A stretch of DNA of 64,000 nt, taken from contig NZ_CP066775.1 of assembly GCF_009754905.2 (NCBI RefSeq), forward strand, positions 3,100,001 through 3,164,000. Reading direction: 5' to 3'. The notes under the pieces are model-generated. The model saw nothing but the letters and a program-made list of their open reading frames with translations, did no database searches and was not told where the DNA came from. This DNA is from Mucilaginibacter ginkgonis (GTDB taxonomy: Bacteria; Bacteroidota; Bacteroidia; Sphingobacteriales; Sphingobacteriaceae). Positions 17,816-25,977 of this stretch are shown here, one piece after another. The first letter of the stretch is position 1. Every line of letters starts with the position of its first letter. The position numbers and the translations under genes are program-made.

Positions 17816-18388
17816 ATGAAAAAAAGCTTCTTTATTTTGATTTTTTTGACCGCGTTGATTCGCTACGACGGTAAATTATTTGCCCAGACAACTTTAAAAG
17901 AACAGCGCGCTTATCGCCTTGAGCAAAGGGAAGCGATACAATCAATGGCGCTTTATATACCCTCACAGGAAAGGAAAATTGACTTCTCTAAATTGAATAA
18001 AAAAACTGTTTTAAAATTGCTAGGATATCCATTAATAATACACCTGGAAATCGGTGGCGTAGATGATTATAAAGTATTTACTTACAAAGGAGGTAAACTT
18101 TATTTCGGTACAGATGGCAACCTTGATAGCTTCGTGATAACAAATGATTCATGGGCTTTACTTTTAAAATTCCGTAACCAAATGTTAAGCCCAATAACAA
18201 TTGGAACTGAAGTCAAGTATTTGCAAGAAAAATTTCCCTATGGATTAAGTTACCGCAAAAATCATAACAATCCTTATTTCATTCGATTTTTAGATCAAGA
18301 TGGAACTGTTAATCCATATGAGACGTTAAACATTAAACTAACTCATGGAAAAGTTTCATGGTTAGAGTATGCTTTCAATAACTATTAA
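17816..18388 (+). CDS. Hypothetical exported protein
   Basis: A 190-residue protein with a signal peptide (MKKSFFILIFLTALI, likely cleaved after LFAQ). The mature part is charged and mixed alpha/beta (EQRAYRLEQREAIQSM, then KVFTYKGGKLYFGTDGNLDSFV). No domain is recognised. The ATG at 17816 gives the proper signal sequence. It stands between the nuclease terminator and the convergent nadA stop, 14 bp away. It is more AT-rich than its neighbours, which may hint at recent acquisition. Confidence 0.7.
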   Translation: MKKSFFILIFLTALIRYDGKLFAQTTLKEQRAYRLEQREAIQSMALYIPSQERKIDFSKLNKKTVLKLLGYPLIIHLEIGGVDDYKVFTYKGGKLYFGTDGNLDSFVITNDSWALLLKFRNQMLSPITIGTEVKYLQEKFPYGLSYRKNHNNPYFIRFLDQDGTVNPYETLNIKLTHGKVSWLEYAFNNY

Positions 18389-18402
18389 TTTCGCCTTAAG
18401 CA

Positions 18403-19395
18403 CTACAACCCCAATTCCGCTGAAATCTCCAGCATCCTTTCAATGGGCTTCACCGCCCGAGCAATAATATCTTCGGGGACCAATATCTCAGGAATTTCAT
18501 TTTTTAAGCACAGGTAAAGCTTCTCCAGAGTGTTACGTTTCATGTGCGGGCAGTCATTACATGCGCAATTATTATTAGGTGGTGCGGGAATGAACTCCTT
18601 ATCCGGGTTATCTTTTTCCATTTGGTGCAATATTCCGGCCTCTGTAGCTACGATGAACTGCTTGTCGGGAGAAGAAGTCGCATACCTTAAAATACCCGTT
18701 GTAGAGCCTATATAATCGGCCAAATCTAAAACGGCTTGTTCACATTCAGGGTGGGCCAAAATTTTTGCTTCAGGGTAGCGCTCTTTTAACCTGGTGATCT
18801 TCTCGCGCGAAAAGATTTCATGCACCATACAAGCACCATTCCATAATACCAGATCACGGCCCGTTTTTTCTGCTACATAGCGACCAAGGTTTCTGTCGGG
18901 CCCAAAGATGATCTTTTGTTCTGGTGACAAACTGTTAACAATACCTACCGCGTTGCTCGATGTGCAAACAATATCGCTCATCGCCTTCAATTCGGCAGTA
19001 CAGTTCACATAGGTAATTACCAGGTGGTCGGGATAAGCTTCCTTAAATTTCCTGAAAAGGTGTGGTGGGCAGCTGTCTGCCAAAGAACAGCCGGCTTTAA
19101 TATCGGGTAGTAAAACCTTTTTCTTAGGTGATAATATTTTGGCAGTTTCTGCCATGAAATGAACCCCCGCAAATACAATAATATCGGCATCCGTTTTCGC
19201 AGCTTGCTGAGACAAGCCCAAACTATCACCGATATAATCGGCAATATCTTGTATATCTCCTTCCTGGTAATAGTGTGCCAGTATAACTGCATTCTTTTCT
19301 TTTTTTAATCGGCTTATTTCGTCGAAAAGATCAAGCGTCGGGTCGATGTATTCGTCGGCAAAACCTTTAACGTTTATTTCTTCTAAGGTATCCAT
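18403..19395 (-). CDS. nadA: Quinolinate synthase A
   Basis: NadA condenses iminoaspartate (from NadB) with dihydroxyacetone phosphate to quinolinate, the first pyridine of NAD. The 330-residue protein shows the three iron-sulfur cysteine regions: [10 protein letters not shown] (Cys103), [11 protein letters not shown] (Cys189) and [12 protein letters not shown] (Cys277-282). It also carries [21 protein letters not shown] near the N-terminus. Length is usual. It is divergent from nadB across a 410-bp region, so the two genes probably share regulation. Confidence 0.97.
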   Translation of the reverse strand: MDTLEEINVKGFADEYIDPTLDLFDEISRLKKEKNAVILAHYYQEGDIQDIADYIGDSLGLSQQAAKTDADIIVFAGVHFMAETAKILSPKKKVLLPDIKAGCSLADSCPPHLFRKFKEAYPDHLVITYVNCTAELKAMSDIVCTSSNAVGIVNSLSPEQKIIFGPDRNLGRYVAEKTGRDLVLWNGACMVHEIFSREKITRLKERYPEAKILAHPECEQAVLDLADYIGSTTGILRYATSSPDKQFIVATEAGILHQMEKDNPDKEFIPAPPNNNCACNDCPHMKRNTLEKLYLCLKNEIPEILVPEDIIARAVKPIERMLEISAELGL

Positions 19396-19805
19396 TTCTC
19401 ACATTCTAATAAAAACAATAGTTTAATATTAATATAAATCCTATTGTTTGTTAAGGTGTTAGTTATGTTGAATGATGAGACTAACTTTTTTTTGAAGTTT
19501 CATTTTTCAGCATGTTATCCACACAACACCGCCATTTTTATTTTGTTAAGTTGCTCATTTTAAAACCATTTTATAAAGAGCAAATAAACTTTAAAAACCT
19601 TTTTGTTAATTATTTATTTAGTTGATAAATGTTAACGGAGCACTTAAAACATCTTAAAAGTTGCTCATAAATTACGGCTACGATATGCCGCATCAACAGT
19701 TATCCACGCTTTAAAAACTTGTTAAATAATTACGCCCACAAAATTAACATCTTTTAAGCTGCTTATAAACAAGAGCCGTACTTTTACACATACACTACTT
19801 ATAAT
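19396..19805. promoter_or_regulatory. nadA-nadB divergent intergenic region with repeats
   Basis: This 410-bp, very AT-rich gap has no coding frame. It contains TTATCCACA (19515-19523) and TTATCCACG (19700-19708), both DnaA-box-like, and three spaced repeats of the form AAGTTGCTCAT: at 19549, 19659 and a weaker AAGCTGCTTAT at about 19756. The repeats lie roughly 100 bp apart. They could be operators for a NAD-biosynthesis regulator; a replication role is less likely. Confidence 0.5.
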
Positions 19806-21398
19806 ATGACAAGATCTGTGGATTTCCTGGTGATAGGGTCCGGAATAGCCGGTTTAAGTTTTGCACTTAAAGCAGCTAAACATGGTGAAGTACTGATAGT
19901 TACAAAAGCCAGCGAAGATGAAAGCAACACTAAATATGCCCAGGGGGGTGTTGCCGTGGTTGTGGATAAAAAAGACGATTCTTTTGAAAAGCATATAGAA
20001 GATACGCTAATTGCTGGCGACGGGCTTTGTGACCGCCAGGTTGTTGAGGCTGTTGTAAAAGAAGGCCCTGCACGTATACGCGAAATTATTGACTACGGTA
20101 CCAATTTCGATAAGACTAATGATGGTATATATGACTTGGCGAAAGAAGGTGGCCATTCAGAATTTAGAGTATTACATTATAAGGATATAACAGGATTTGA
20201 GATCGAGCGTGCACTGCTCGAAGAGATACATAAGCATCCTAACATAGAAATAATCAGCCATTATTTTGCGGTGGAATTGATTACACAGCACCATTTAGGT
20301 GAACTGGTTACCAAGCACAGTGACGATATTAAATGCTACGGTATTTATGTGCTAAATCATTTAAATGGTAATGTGGATAAGATCTTATCGAGAATTACAG
20401 TAATGGCATCGGGCGGTGCGGGACATATCTATGCTACTACAACTAACCCGACAATTGCTACAGGTGATGGTGTGGCGATGGTTTACCGGGCAAAGGGTAA
20501 AGTACGGAACATGGAATTTATCCAATTTCATCCAACAGCATTGTATAACCCGGGCGAATATCCATCATTCCTTATCTCCGAAGCTGTACGTGGTTTTGGC
20601 GGAGTATTAAAAAGATTGGACGGTACCGAGTTTATGCAGGAATATGATCCGCGCGGGTCTTTAGCGCCACGGGATATTGTTGCACGGGCGATTGATAACG
20701 AGATCAAAAAGTCGGGCGAAGATTACGTTTACCTGGATATCCGTCATCGGAACAAAAAAGACATCTTAGCGCATTTCCCTAACATTTATGCTAAGTGTTT
20801 AGATATAGGTATAGACATGACTAAAGACATGATCCCTGTATCCCCGGCGTGCCATTATATGTGCGGCGGGGTTATGGTAGACCATTGGGGACGGTCGTCT
20901 ATTAACCGGTTATACGCCTGTGGAGAGTGTTCTTCCACCGGTTTGCATGGTGCTAACCGATTAGCATCCAATTCGTTATTAGAAGCTTTGGTATTTGCGC
21001 ATCGTATTTATGAAGACGCCGTAGTACAGTTTGAAGAGTATAGTGTACCGGCTAATATCCCCGACTGGAATGAGAATGGTGTACAATTATCAAACGAGGA
21101 TATTTTGGTTACCCACAATGTGCGCGAGATGCAGAAGTTGATGAACGACTATGTGGGTATTGTACGCTCAGACTTCCGCCTCGACCGTGCTATGCGCCGA
21201 CTAGGTTTATTACATGAAGAAACAGAATCATTTTACAAAAAGACCAAGCTATCCGTTAAACTTTGCGAGTTGCGCAACTTGATACAGGTTTCTTATATTG
21301 TGGTAAAGTCTGCGATGATGCGCAAAGAAAGCCGGGGCTTGCATTTTACCACAGATTATCCTGAACATGCTGCCGTATTGGAGGATACGGTCTTTTAG
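19806..21398 (+). CDS. nadB: L-aspartate oxidase
   Basis: NadB is an FAD enzyme that oxidises L-aspartate to iminoaspartate for NadA. The 530-residue protein has the N-terminal FAD dinucleotide-binding motif (VIGSGIAGLSFAL), NTKYAQGGVAVV, FHPTALY, the active-site region RGFGGVLKRLDG and SPACHYMCGGVMVDHWGR, and a succinate-dehydrogenase-like C-terminal domain. Start ATG is at the expected place before the GxGxxG motif. Divergent from nadA, followed by tRNA-Gly on the opposite strand only 5 bp away, with no clear terminator of its own. Confidence 0.97.
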   Translation: MTRSVDFLVIGSGIAGLSFALKAAKHGEVLIVTKASEDESNTKYAQGGVAVVVDKKDDSFEKHIEDTLIAGDGLCDRQVVEAVVKEGPARIREIIDYGTNFDKTNDGIYDLAKEGGHSEFRVLHYKDITGFEIERALLEEIHKHPNIEIISHYFAVELITQHHLGELVTKHSDDIKCYGIYVLNHLNGNVDKILSRITVMASGGAGHIYATTTNPTIATGDGVAMVYRAKGKVRNMEFIQFHPTALYNPGEYPSFLISEAVRGFGGVLKRLDGTEFMQEYDPRGSLAPRDIVARAIDNEIKKSGEDYVYLDIRHRNKKDILAHFPNIYAKCLDIGIDMTKDMIPVSPACHYMCGGVMVDHWGRSSINRLYACGECSSTGLHGANRLASNSLLEALVFAHRIYEDAVVQFEEYSVPANIPDWNENGVQLSNEDILVTHNVREMQKLMNDYVGIVRSDFRLDRAMRRLGLLHEETESFYKKTKLSVKLCELRNLIQVSYIVVKSAMMRKESRGLHFTTDYPEHAAVLEDTVF

Positions 21399-21403
21399 AT
21401 GAG

Positions 21404-21476
21404 AGCGGAAAACGGGATTCGAACCCGCGGCCTTCAGTTTGGGAAACTGATGCTCTACCAACTGAGCTATTTCCGC
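21404..21476 (-). tRNA. tRNA-Gly (anticodon CCC)
   Basis: The 73-base minus-strand sequence folds as a cloverleaf. The acceptor is GCGGAAA with TTTCCGC and discriminator T, the D-arm GCTC...GAGC, the anticodon stem TCAGT-ACTGA with loop TTCCCAA (anticodon CCC), and the T-arm GCGGG-TTCGAAT-CCCGT. The CCA end is not encoded. Confidence 0.95.
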
Positions 21477-21565
21477 TTATTGATGATTTAAGGTAAATAT
21501 AAATTTATTAATTCAATAGAGCTGCAACCGTTTACCTTTACACTTTTTACCGTTCACCCGATAGT

Positions 21566-22081
21566 ATGCCATTGATCTTGCCTGTAAAAAATAAAAACCC
21601 TGGTTGGGGAAACGATTGCTTTATTGCTGATAATTGCACTATAGTTGGAGATGTAACTATGGGCAACAACTGTTCCGTTTGGTTTAATGCTGTTGTGCGC
21701 GGAGATGTCAATTATATTAAAGTTGGAAACAATACCAATATCCAGGATGGAGCGGTAATACACGCTACTTATTTAAAAGCGGCTACTGAGATTGGTAATC
21801 ATGTTTCTATTGGCCACAACGCTATCGTTCATGGCTGCACGCTGAAAGATCATACATTAGTTGGTATGGGTGCCATTATAATGGATCATGCAGTGGTAGA
21901 AGAGTATGTGATAATAGGGGCGGGGTCTGTGGTGTTAGAAAATACTGTTTGCGAGAGCGGCTATCTTTACGCCGGCACACCTGCAAAAAAAATAAAGCCT
22001 CTTACTGATGAGCAAAGGGCTCTATTAGACAAACTACCGGATAACTACGTGATGTATTCCGGCTGGTTTATGGAAGGTTAG
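21566..22081 (+). CDS. Gamma-class carbonic anhydrase family protein
   Basis: A 171-residue left-handed beta-helix protein of the YrdA/PaaY gamma carbonic anhydrase group. Hexapeptide repeats run through DNCTIVGDVTMGNNCSVW, VGNNTNIQDGAVIHA, HVSIGHNAIVHGC and LVGMGAIIMDHAVVEEYVIIGAGS. The metal-binding histidines are visible (VIHA, SIGHNAIVHG). Members hydrate CO2 or act as scaffolds or acyl/CoA-linked hydrolases; activity cannot be decided here. Its last 14 bp overlap the end of the convergent Ig-like lipoprotein gene. Confidence 0.92.
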   Translation: MPLILPVKNKNPGWGNDCFIADNCTIVGDVTMGNNCSVWFNAVVRGDVNYIKVGNNTNIQDGAVIHATYLKAATEIGNHVSIGHNAIVHGCTLKDHTLVGMGAIIMDHAVVEEYVIIGAGSVVLENTVCESGYLYAGTPAKKIKPLTDEQRALLDKLPDNYVMYSGWFMEG

Positions 22082-23711
22082 ATTCGCGCGGAACATCGAT
22101 AGACTCTTCTGTTTCCCAGTTAGCACGTAAATTTATTTCTTTTTCATAGATCCATATTTTCTCCGGTTGGCGGCCTCCTTTCACAGATCCGCTGTCCCAT
22201 ATGTCGTTACGGTTATCATCATAGATAATGCGTACGCGATATTTTCCAGTCAGAAAATCCTTTAAAACCACAGCTGTATTTTTAGTCATACTGACAGTTC
22301 TTAAAACCTGTTTTTGGCTGTTCAATACCTGGGCAACGTAGGCCCTTGTAGTATCGGGTACATTTAATTTGATCGTTAATGTCCCGTAATTTTCTGTCTT
22401 GTTAACCGTAAAACGTTTAAAAGTTTTTTTGTTCTTGTCGCCATAAATGTCTGTTACGGCATCTTCATTTATAGTTAGCTGATAATCGGATTTTTCTCTA
22501 AACCGATATTTCAGGTTGAGAAGCTTAAGATTGTTAGCGTCTTTTTGAAGGGTAAAGTTAACCGGTACAGAATCTTCAGTTAGTGAAAATTGCCCCTGAT
22601 CAAAACTTTCTAAAGGCAAAATCGAATTGATCTGTAAGTCGCTACCCGGTTTAAGCCTGCCGTCGTTATCCAGGTTATATCTAAATGTTATTATACGTGT
22701 AAACGTTTCTTTGCGGCCTTTCTTCTTCGTAATTGTGTCTAGTGCTTTGCCATTATCAAAGAAAGCTACACGCAACGAGTCGAAGTCCATATTCCGTAAA
22801 TAAACCCTTGCTGAATCTTTTGTCTTGCTGAACTCTACATATTTTGACTCATCCACACCAGGGGGGTAAACAACTTTAACCGAGGGATTTGTCAACGGCT
22901 TATTGAACGTAAAGGCAAGCTTACCATCTCCGTCAAAGTTCCTGTCAACCACTCGAAATTTTTCGGGCTGCTGTTTAAATAATTTCAACACGATCCCGGA
23001 TGTATCTTTGGTAAGGTGTATAGGGTTTTTCAAAAAGCCTATAAGTTCCTGGTCATTATCATATATCTTATTTGGGCTGGCTTCTTTGAGCGCGTAAATG
23101 CGATAATAACCATCGTGCAAATTGTTGATCGAGAAATTACCTGAGCTATCAGTAGTTGCAAAAATACTCGGCTTCTTTTTGCCAAACATAACACTATCTT
23201 GATTTAGGGGAAAAAGCATTACGGTTGCTTCTTTTTCCTTTTCGCCGGTTTCTACATTCGTAACATTACCCGCAACAGAAAGTGAATCGATGTGCTCACC
23301 GGTTGAAAATACATAAGTGAAGTTTTTCAAAACGTTGCTTTCATTTACGTCGGCGATTGCCTTCCCAAAATTTAATGTGTAAGTAGTATTCGGCTGTAGC
23401 GTGTCGCGTAAATTAATCACCAACTTTTTTCCACTGATCTTGTACTCAGGCGATTTCTCCATCGCGGGGCTCATTACAATTTCTGAATACTGATTTGACA
23501 ATTTAAAATATTCGTCAAACTCTATCGTAATGTTTTTTGCGTTGAAGTGACGTGTCATGTCAGCAGGAGTTGCCTTCAACAATTTCGGCGGAGTACGGTC
23601 TCGGGGGCCGCCTTGAGGTTTTTGGATACTCGCACAGCTAAATAGCCCAATACATGCCATTAACAAGCATGAAAAAGTCGGCAATAATGAGCGAAGTTTA
23701 TTTAAGGGCAT
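22068..23711 (-). CDS. Ig-like domain lipoprotein
   Basis: A 547-residue lipoprotein (leader then lipobox LFSC, Cys26). After CASIQKPQGGPRDRTPPKLL comes a Big_5-type Ig-like domain (ITIEFDEYF, LQPNTTYTLNFGKAIADVNES, YVFSTG), a pattern seen at the start of many Bacteroidota surface proteins. A carboxypeptidase-regulatory-like module follows (DSSGNFSINNLHDGYYRIYAL), then further beta-rich repeats and a final VKGGRQPEKIWIYEKE. Probably an outer-membrane-anchored structural or assembly protein; precise role unknown. Stop overlaps the carbonic anhydrase end. Confidence 0.85.
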   Translation of the reverse strand: MPLNKLRSLLPTFSCLLMACIGLFSCASIQKPQGGPRDRTPPKLLKATPADMTRHFNAKNITIEFDEYFKLSNQYSEIVMSPAMEKSPEYKISGKKLVINLRDTLQPNTTYTLNFGKAIADVNESNVLKNFTYVFSTGEHIDSLSVAGNVTNVETGEKEKEATVMLFPLNQDSVMFGKKKPSIFATTDSSGNFSINNLHDGYYRIYALKEASPNKIYDNDQELIGFLKNPIHLTKDTSGIVLKLFKQQPEKFRVVDRNFDGDGKLAFTFNKPLTNPSVKVVYPPGVDESKYVEFSKTKDSARVYLRNMDFDSLRVAFFDNGKALDTITKKKGRKETFTRIITFRYNLDNDGRLKPGSDLQINSILPLESFDQGQFSLTEDSVPVNFTLQKDANNLKLLNLKYRFREKSDYQLTINEDAVTDIYGDKNKKTFKRFTVNKTENYGTLTIKLNVPDTTRAYVAQVLNSQKQVLRTVSMTKNTAVVLKDFLTGKYRVRIIYDDNRNDIWDSGSVKGGRQPEKIWIYEKEINLRANWETEESIDVPRESNLP

Positions 23712-23823
23712 TTTTAGGCTTTATAGCGCGGTTTACTCTTTTTTAGTATTGGGTTATCAAAAATAAAAAATAATGCCTCTTAAACAGTATTTTATAATTT
23801 ATTGATTTACAGCTATTTATATA

Positions 23824-25686
23824 CTATTTAGACAGATGAACCATTAAAACGGAAATATCTGATGGTGATACGCCAGAAATTCGGGAAGCTTGGCCTAATG
23901 TACGGGGCTTTATCTTCATTAATTTTTCCCGGGCTTCTTTTGAAAGCGAATGCAACTGCTGATAATCAAAATTTGGGTTGATGTCATTATTTTCCATCTT
24001 GCGCATACGGTTCACAATGTCCATCTCCTTTTCAAAATAACTTTCGTATTTGATCTTTATTTCGGCCTGCTCTATAGTTTCTTTATCGTACTTTGAAAGA
24101 AGATCCGCCAACGGGGTGTCAGCTTTCACCAAGTCTGTAAAAGCAACCTGCGGGCGGCTCATCACATTAAATAGTTTAACGTTTTGTGAGAGCGGGGTAG
24201 TGCCTAATTCCTCTAACAAGTTATTTACAGTCGAGGGTTCAATTGAACGGCCTTTAGTATAAGCCACTATATGGTCGGATTCGGCAATTTTATCATTTAC
24301 TTTTTGGAGGCGCTTGTCGCTGATCAGACCTAGTTTATGCCCAAGCGGACTTAAGCGAATATCAGCATTGTCTTGTCGCAATAACAAACGGTGTTCTGCA
24401 CGTGACGTAAACATGCGGTATGGCTCTTCTGTACCTTTAGTAACGAGGTCATCTATAAGTACCCCAATATATGATTCGCTGCGCTGCAGTATAACTTCAT
24501 CGCCGCCATGCACATTTTGGTGAGCATTCATGCCGGCAATCATACCTTGCGCTGCGGCTTCTTCGTAACCTGTAGTACCGTTTATCTGGCCGGCGAAGAA
24601 GAGATTTCTGATTAATTTGGTTTCAAGCGTTAAGCTCAGTTGAGTAGGCGGGAAGTAGTCATATTCAATTGCATAACCCGGCCTAAACATTTTCGCGTTT
24701 TCAAAACCCGGTATTTTAGTGAGAGCGCGGTACTGTACATCTTCAGGTAAAGAAGTTGAAAATCCATTAACATAGATCTCCACTGTGTTGAATCCTTCGG
24801 GCTCAACAAAAATCTGATGCCGGTCGCGTTCAGCAAAACGATTGATCTTGTCTTCGATAGATGGGCAATAACGTGGGCCCAAACCTTTGATGCGCCCGGT
24901 AAACATTGGAGATTTTTCAAAACCCTCTTTCAAGGTGTCATGAACTTCCTGATTGGTGTAAGTTATCCAGCAGCAACGCTTTTCTTTAGGGATTTCTACA
25001 TCTGTGTAAGAGAAGCGACCAGGGTTTTCATCACCCCATTGCTCTTCCATTACACTGTAGTTTAATGTCCGACCATCGATTCGCGGTGGGGTTCCGGTCT
25101 TCATTCTGCCGGCCTCAAAGCCTAATTCAACTAACTGCTCAGTAATGCCGGTTGCAGCCTTTTCGCCTGTGCGACCACCGCCCATACGTTTCTCACCAAT
25201 ATGGATAATTCCGTTTAGAAAAGTACCATTGGTTAATACCACGGCGTCGCTTTCTATTTCAGCGCCTAAAGACGTTTTTACTCCGCTCACCTTGCCGCCT
25301 TTAACAATAAGCCCGCTTACCATGTCTTGCCAAAAATCAATGTTTTGTGTATTTTCTAAAGCAAGACGCCATTCTTCGGCAAAACGCATGCGGTCATTTT
25401 GTGCCCGCGGGCTCCACATTGCGGGCCCCTTTGAAAGGTTAAGCATGCGGAATTGTATAGTTGTCTTATCTGCAATAATGCCCGAGTAACCCCCTAAAGC
25501 GTCGATTTCTCGCACTATCTGGCCTTTAGCAACGCCGCCCATTGCTGGGTTGCAACTCATTTGTGCAATGGTGCCCATATTCATGGTGACCAATAGCACG
25601 GATGAGCCCATATTGGCTGCAGCAGCGGCGGCTTCACAGCCGGCGTGCCCGGCCCCAACAACTATAACATCGTATTTCTTAAACAT
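23824..25686 (-). CDS. mnmG: tRNA uridine-5-carboxymethylaminomethyl modification enzyme MnmG
   Basis: MnmG (GidA), with MnmE, uses FAD and methylene-tetrahydrofolate to modify U34 in the anticodons of several tRNAs. The 620-residue protein begins with the FAD motif [19 protein letters not shown] and has [51 protein letters not shown] and the C-terminal helical domain that contacts MnmE. Length and start are normal. A perfect parS palindrome lies 13 bp upstream of the ATG. It follows a small membrane protein gene on the same strand. Confidence 0.97.
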   Translation of the reverse strand: MFKKYDVIVVGAGHAGCEAAAAAANMGSSVLLVTMNMGTIAQMSCNPAMGGVAKGQIVREIDALGGYSGIIADKTTIQFRMLNLSKGPAMWSPRAQNDRMRFAEEWRLALENTQNIDFWQDMVSGLIVKGGKVSGVKTSLGAEIESDAVVLTNGTFLNGIIHIGEKRMGGGRTGEKAATGITEQLVELGFEAGRMKTGTPPRIDGRTLNYSVMEEQWGDENPGRFSYTDVEIPKEKRCCWITYTNQEVHDTLKEGFEKSPMFTGRIKGLGPRYCPSIEDKINRFAERDRHQIFVEPEGFNTVEIYVNGFSTSLPEDVQYRALTKIPGFENAKMFRPGYAIEYDYFPPTQLSLTLETKLIRNLFFAGQINGTTGYEEAAAQGMIAGMNAHQNVHGGDEVILQRSESYIGVLIDDLVTKGTEEPYRMFTSRAEHRLLLRQDNADIRLSPLGHKLGLISDKRLQKVNDKIAESDHIVAYTKGRSIEPSTVNNLLEELGTTPLSQNVKLFNVMSRPQVAFTDLVKADTPLADLLSKYDKETIEQAEIKIKYESYFEKEMDIVNRMRKMENNDINPNFDYQQLHSLSKEAREKLMKIKPRTLGQASRISGVSPSDISVLMVHLSK

Positions 25687-25698
25687 TCTTTTATTAAA

Positions 25699-25714
25699 TG
25701 TTCCACGTGGAACA
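25699..25714. other. parS: parS centromere-like site 1
   Basis: TGTTCCACGTGGAACA is a perfect 16-bp palindrome that matches a known bacterial ParB-binding parS sequence (the consensus TGTTTCACGTGAAACA with C/G in the fifth pair; this form is known in pseudomonads). It lies in the leader of mnmG, 42 bp from an identical copy. ParB at parS organises origin segregation. Confidence 0.85.
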
Positions 25715-25722
25715 TTACAAAA

Positions 25723-25977
25723 TTAATCTTTATCGTTTGATGTTCCACGTGGAACACCGAATAATGACAGTATAGCGAAGGTTGCCCAGATAGCTTCCAA
25801 TACAACGAATGGATAGAACTTAATTAAGATAGATGAGACACAACAAAGCATTGCGCCTATAAAGTTCATTAGGGTGTATGCTTTGCTTTGCGCAGGAAGC
25901 TTTTTATAAAGATTCAACAAAAAGGCTATCAATAATATGATAACGCCTGCCGATGCTAAAACGTCTGATAATTTCAT
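25723..25977 (-). CDS. Small membrane protein, CBU_0592-like
   Basis: An 84-residue protein with three hydrophobic segments (VLASAGVIILLIAFLLNLY, YTLMNFIGAMLCCVSSILI, FVVLEAIWATFAILSLFGV) and a charged tail. It resembles the small CBU_0592-type membrane family. Its start codon directly follows the uup stop (TAAATG), so it is translated with uup. The codons near its end also encode the second parS site, so DNA and protein constraints overlap. Function unknown. Confidence 0.8.
   Translation of the reverse strand: MKLSDVLASAGVIILLIAFLLNLYKKLPAQSKAYTLMNFIGAMLCCVSSILIKFYPFVVLEAIWATFAILSLFGVPRGTSNDKD
25741..25756. other. parS: parS centromere-like site 2
   Basis: A second exact copy of the 16-bp palindrome, 42 bp (four helical turns) from the first on centre-to-centre spacing. 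It lies within the coding end of the small membrane protein gene, encoding GVPRGTS. Two identical copies in 58 bp are very unlikely by chance. Confidence 0.85.

Noticed and set aside
19396..19805. Chromosomal origin of replication in the nadA-nadB gap
   Set aside because: Two DnaA-box-like sequences in AT-rich DNA are suggestive, but dnaA is not near, and the genes to its right are mostly on the minus strand, opposite to what an origin with leading-strand bias predicts. Kept only as a weak alternative.
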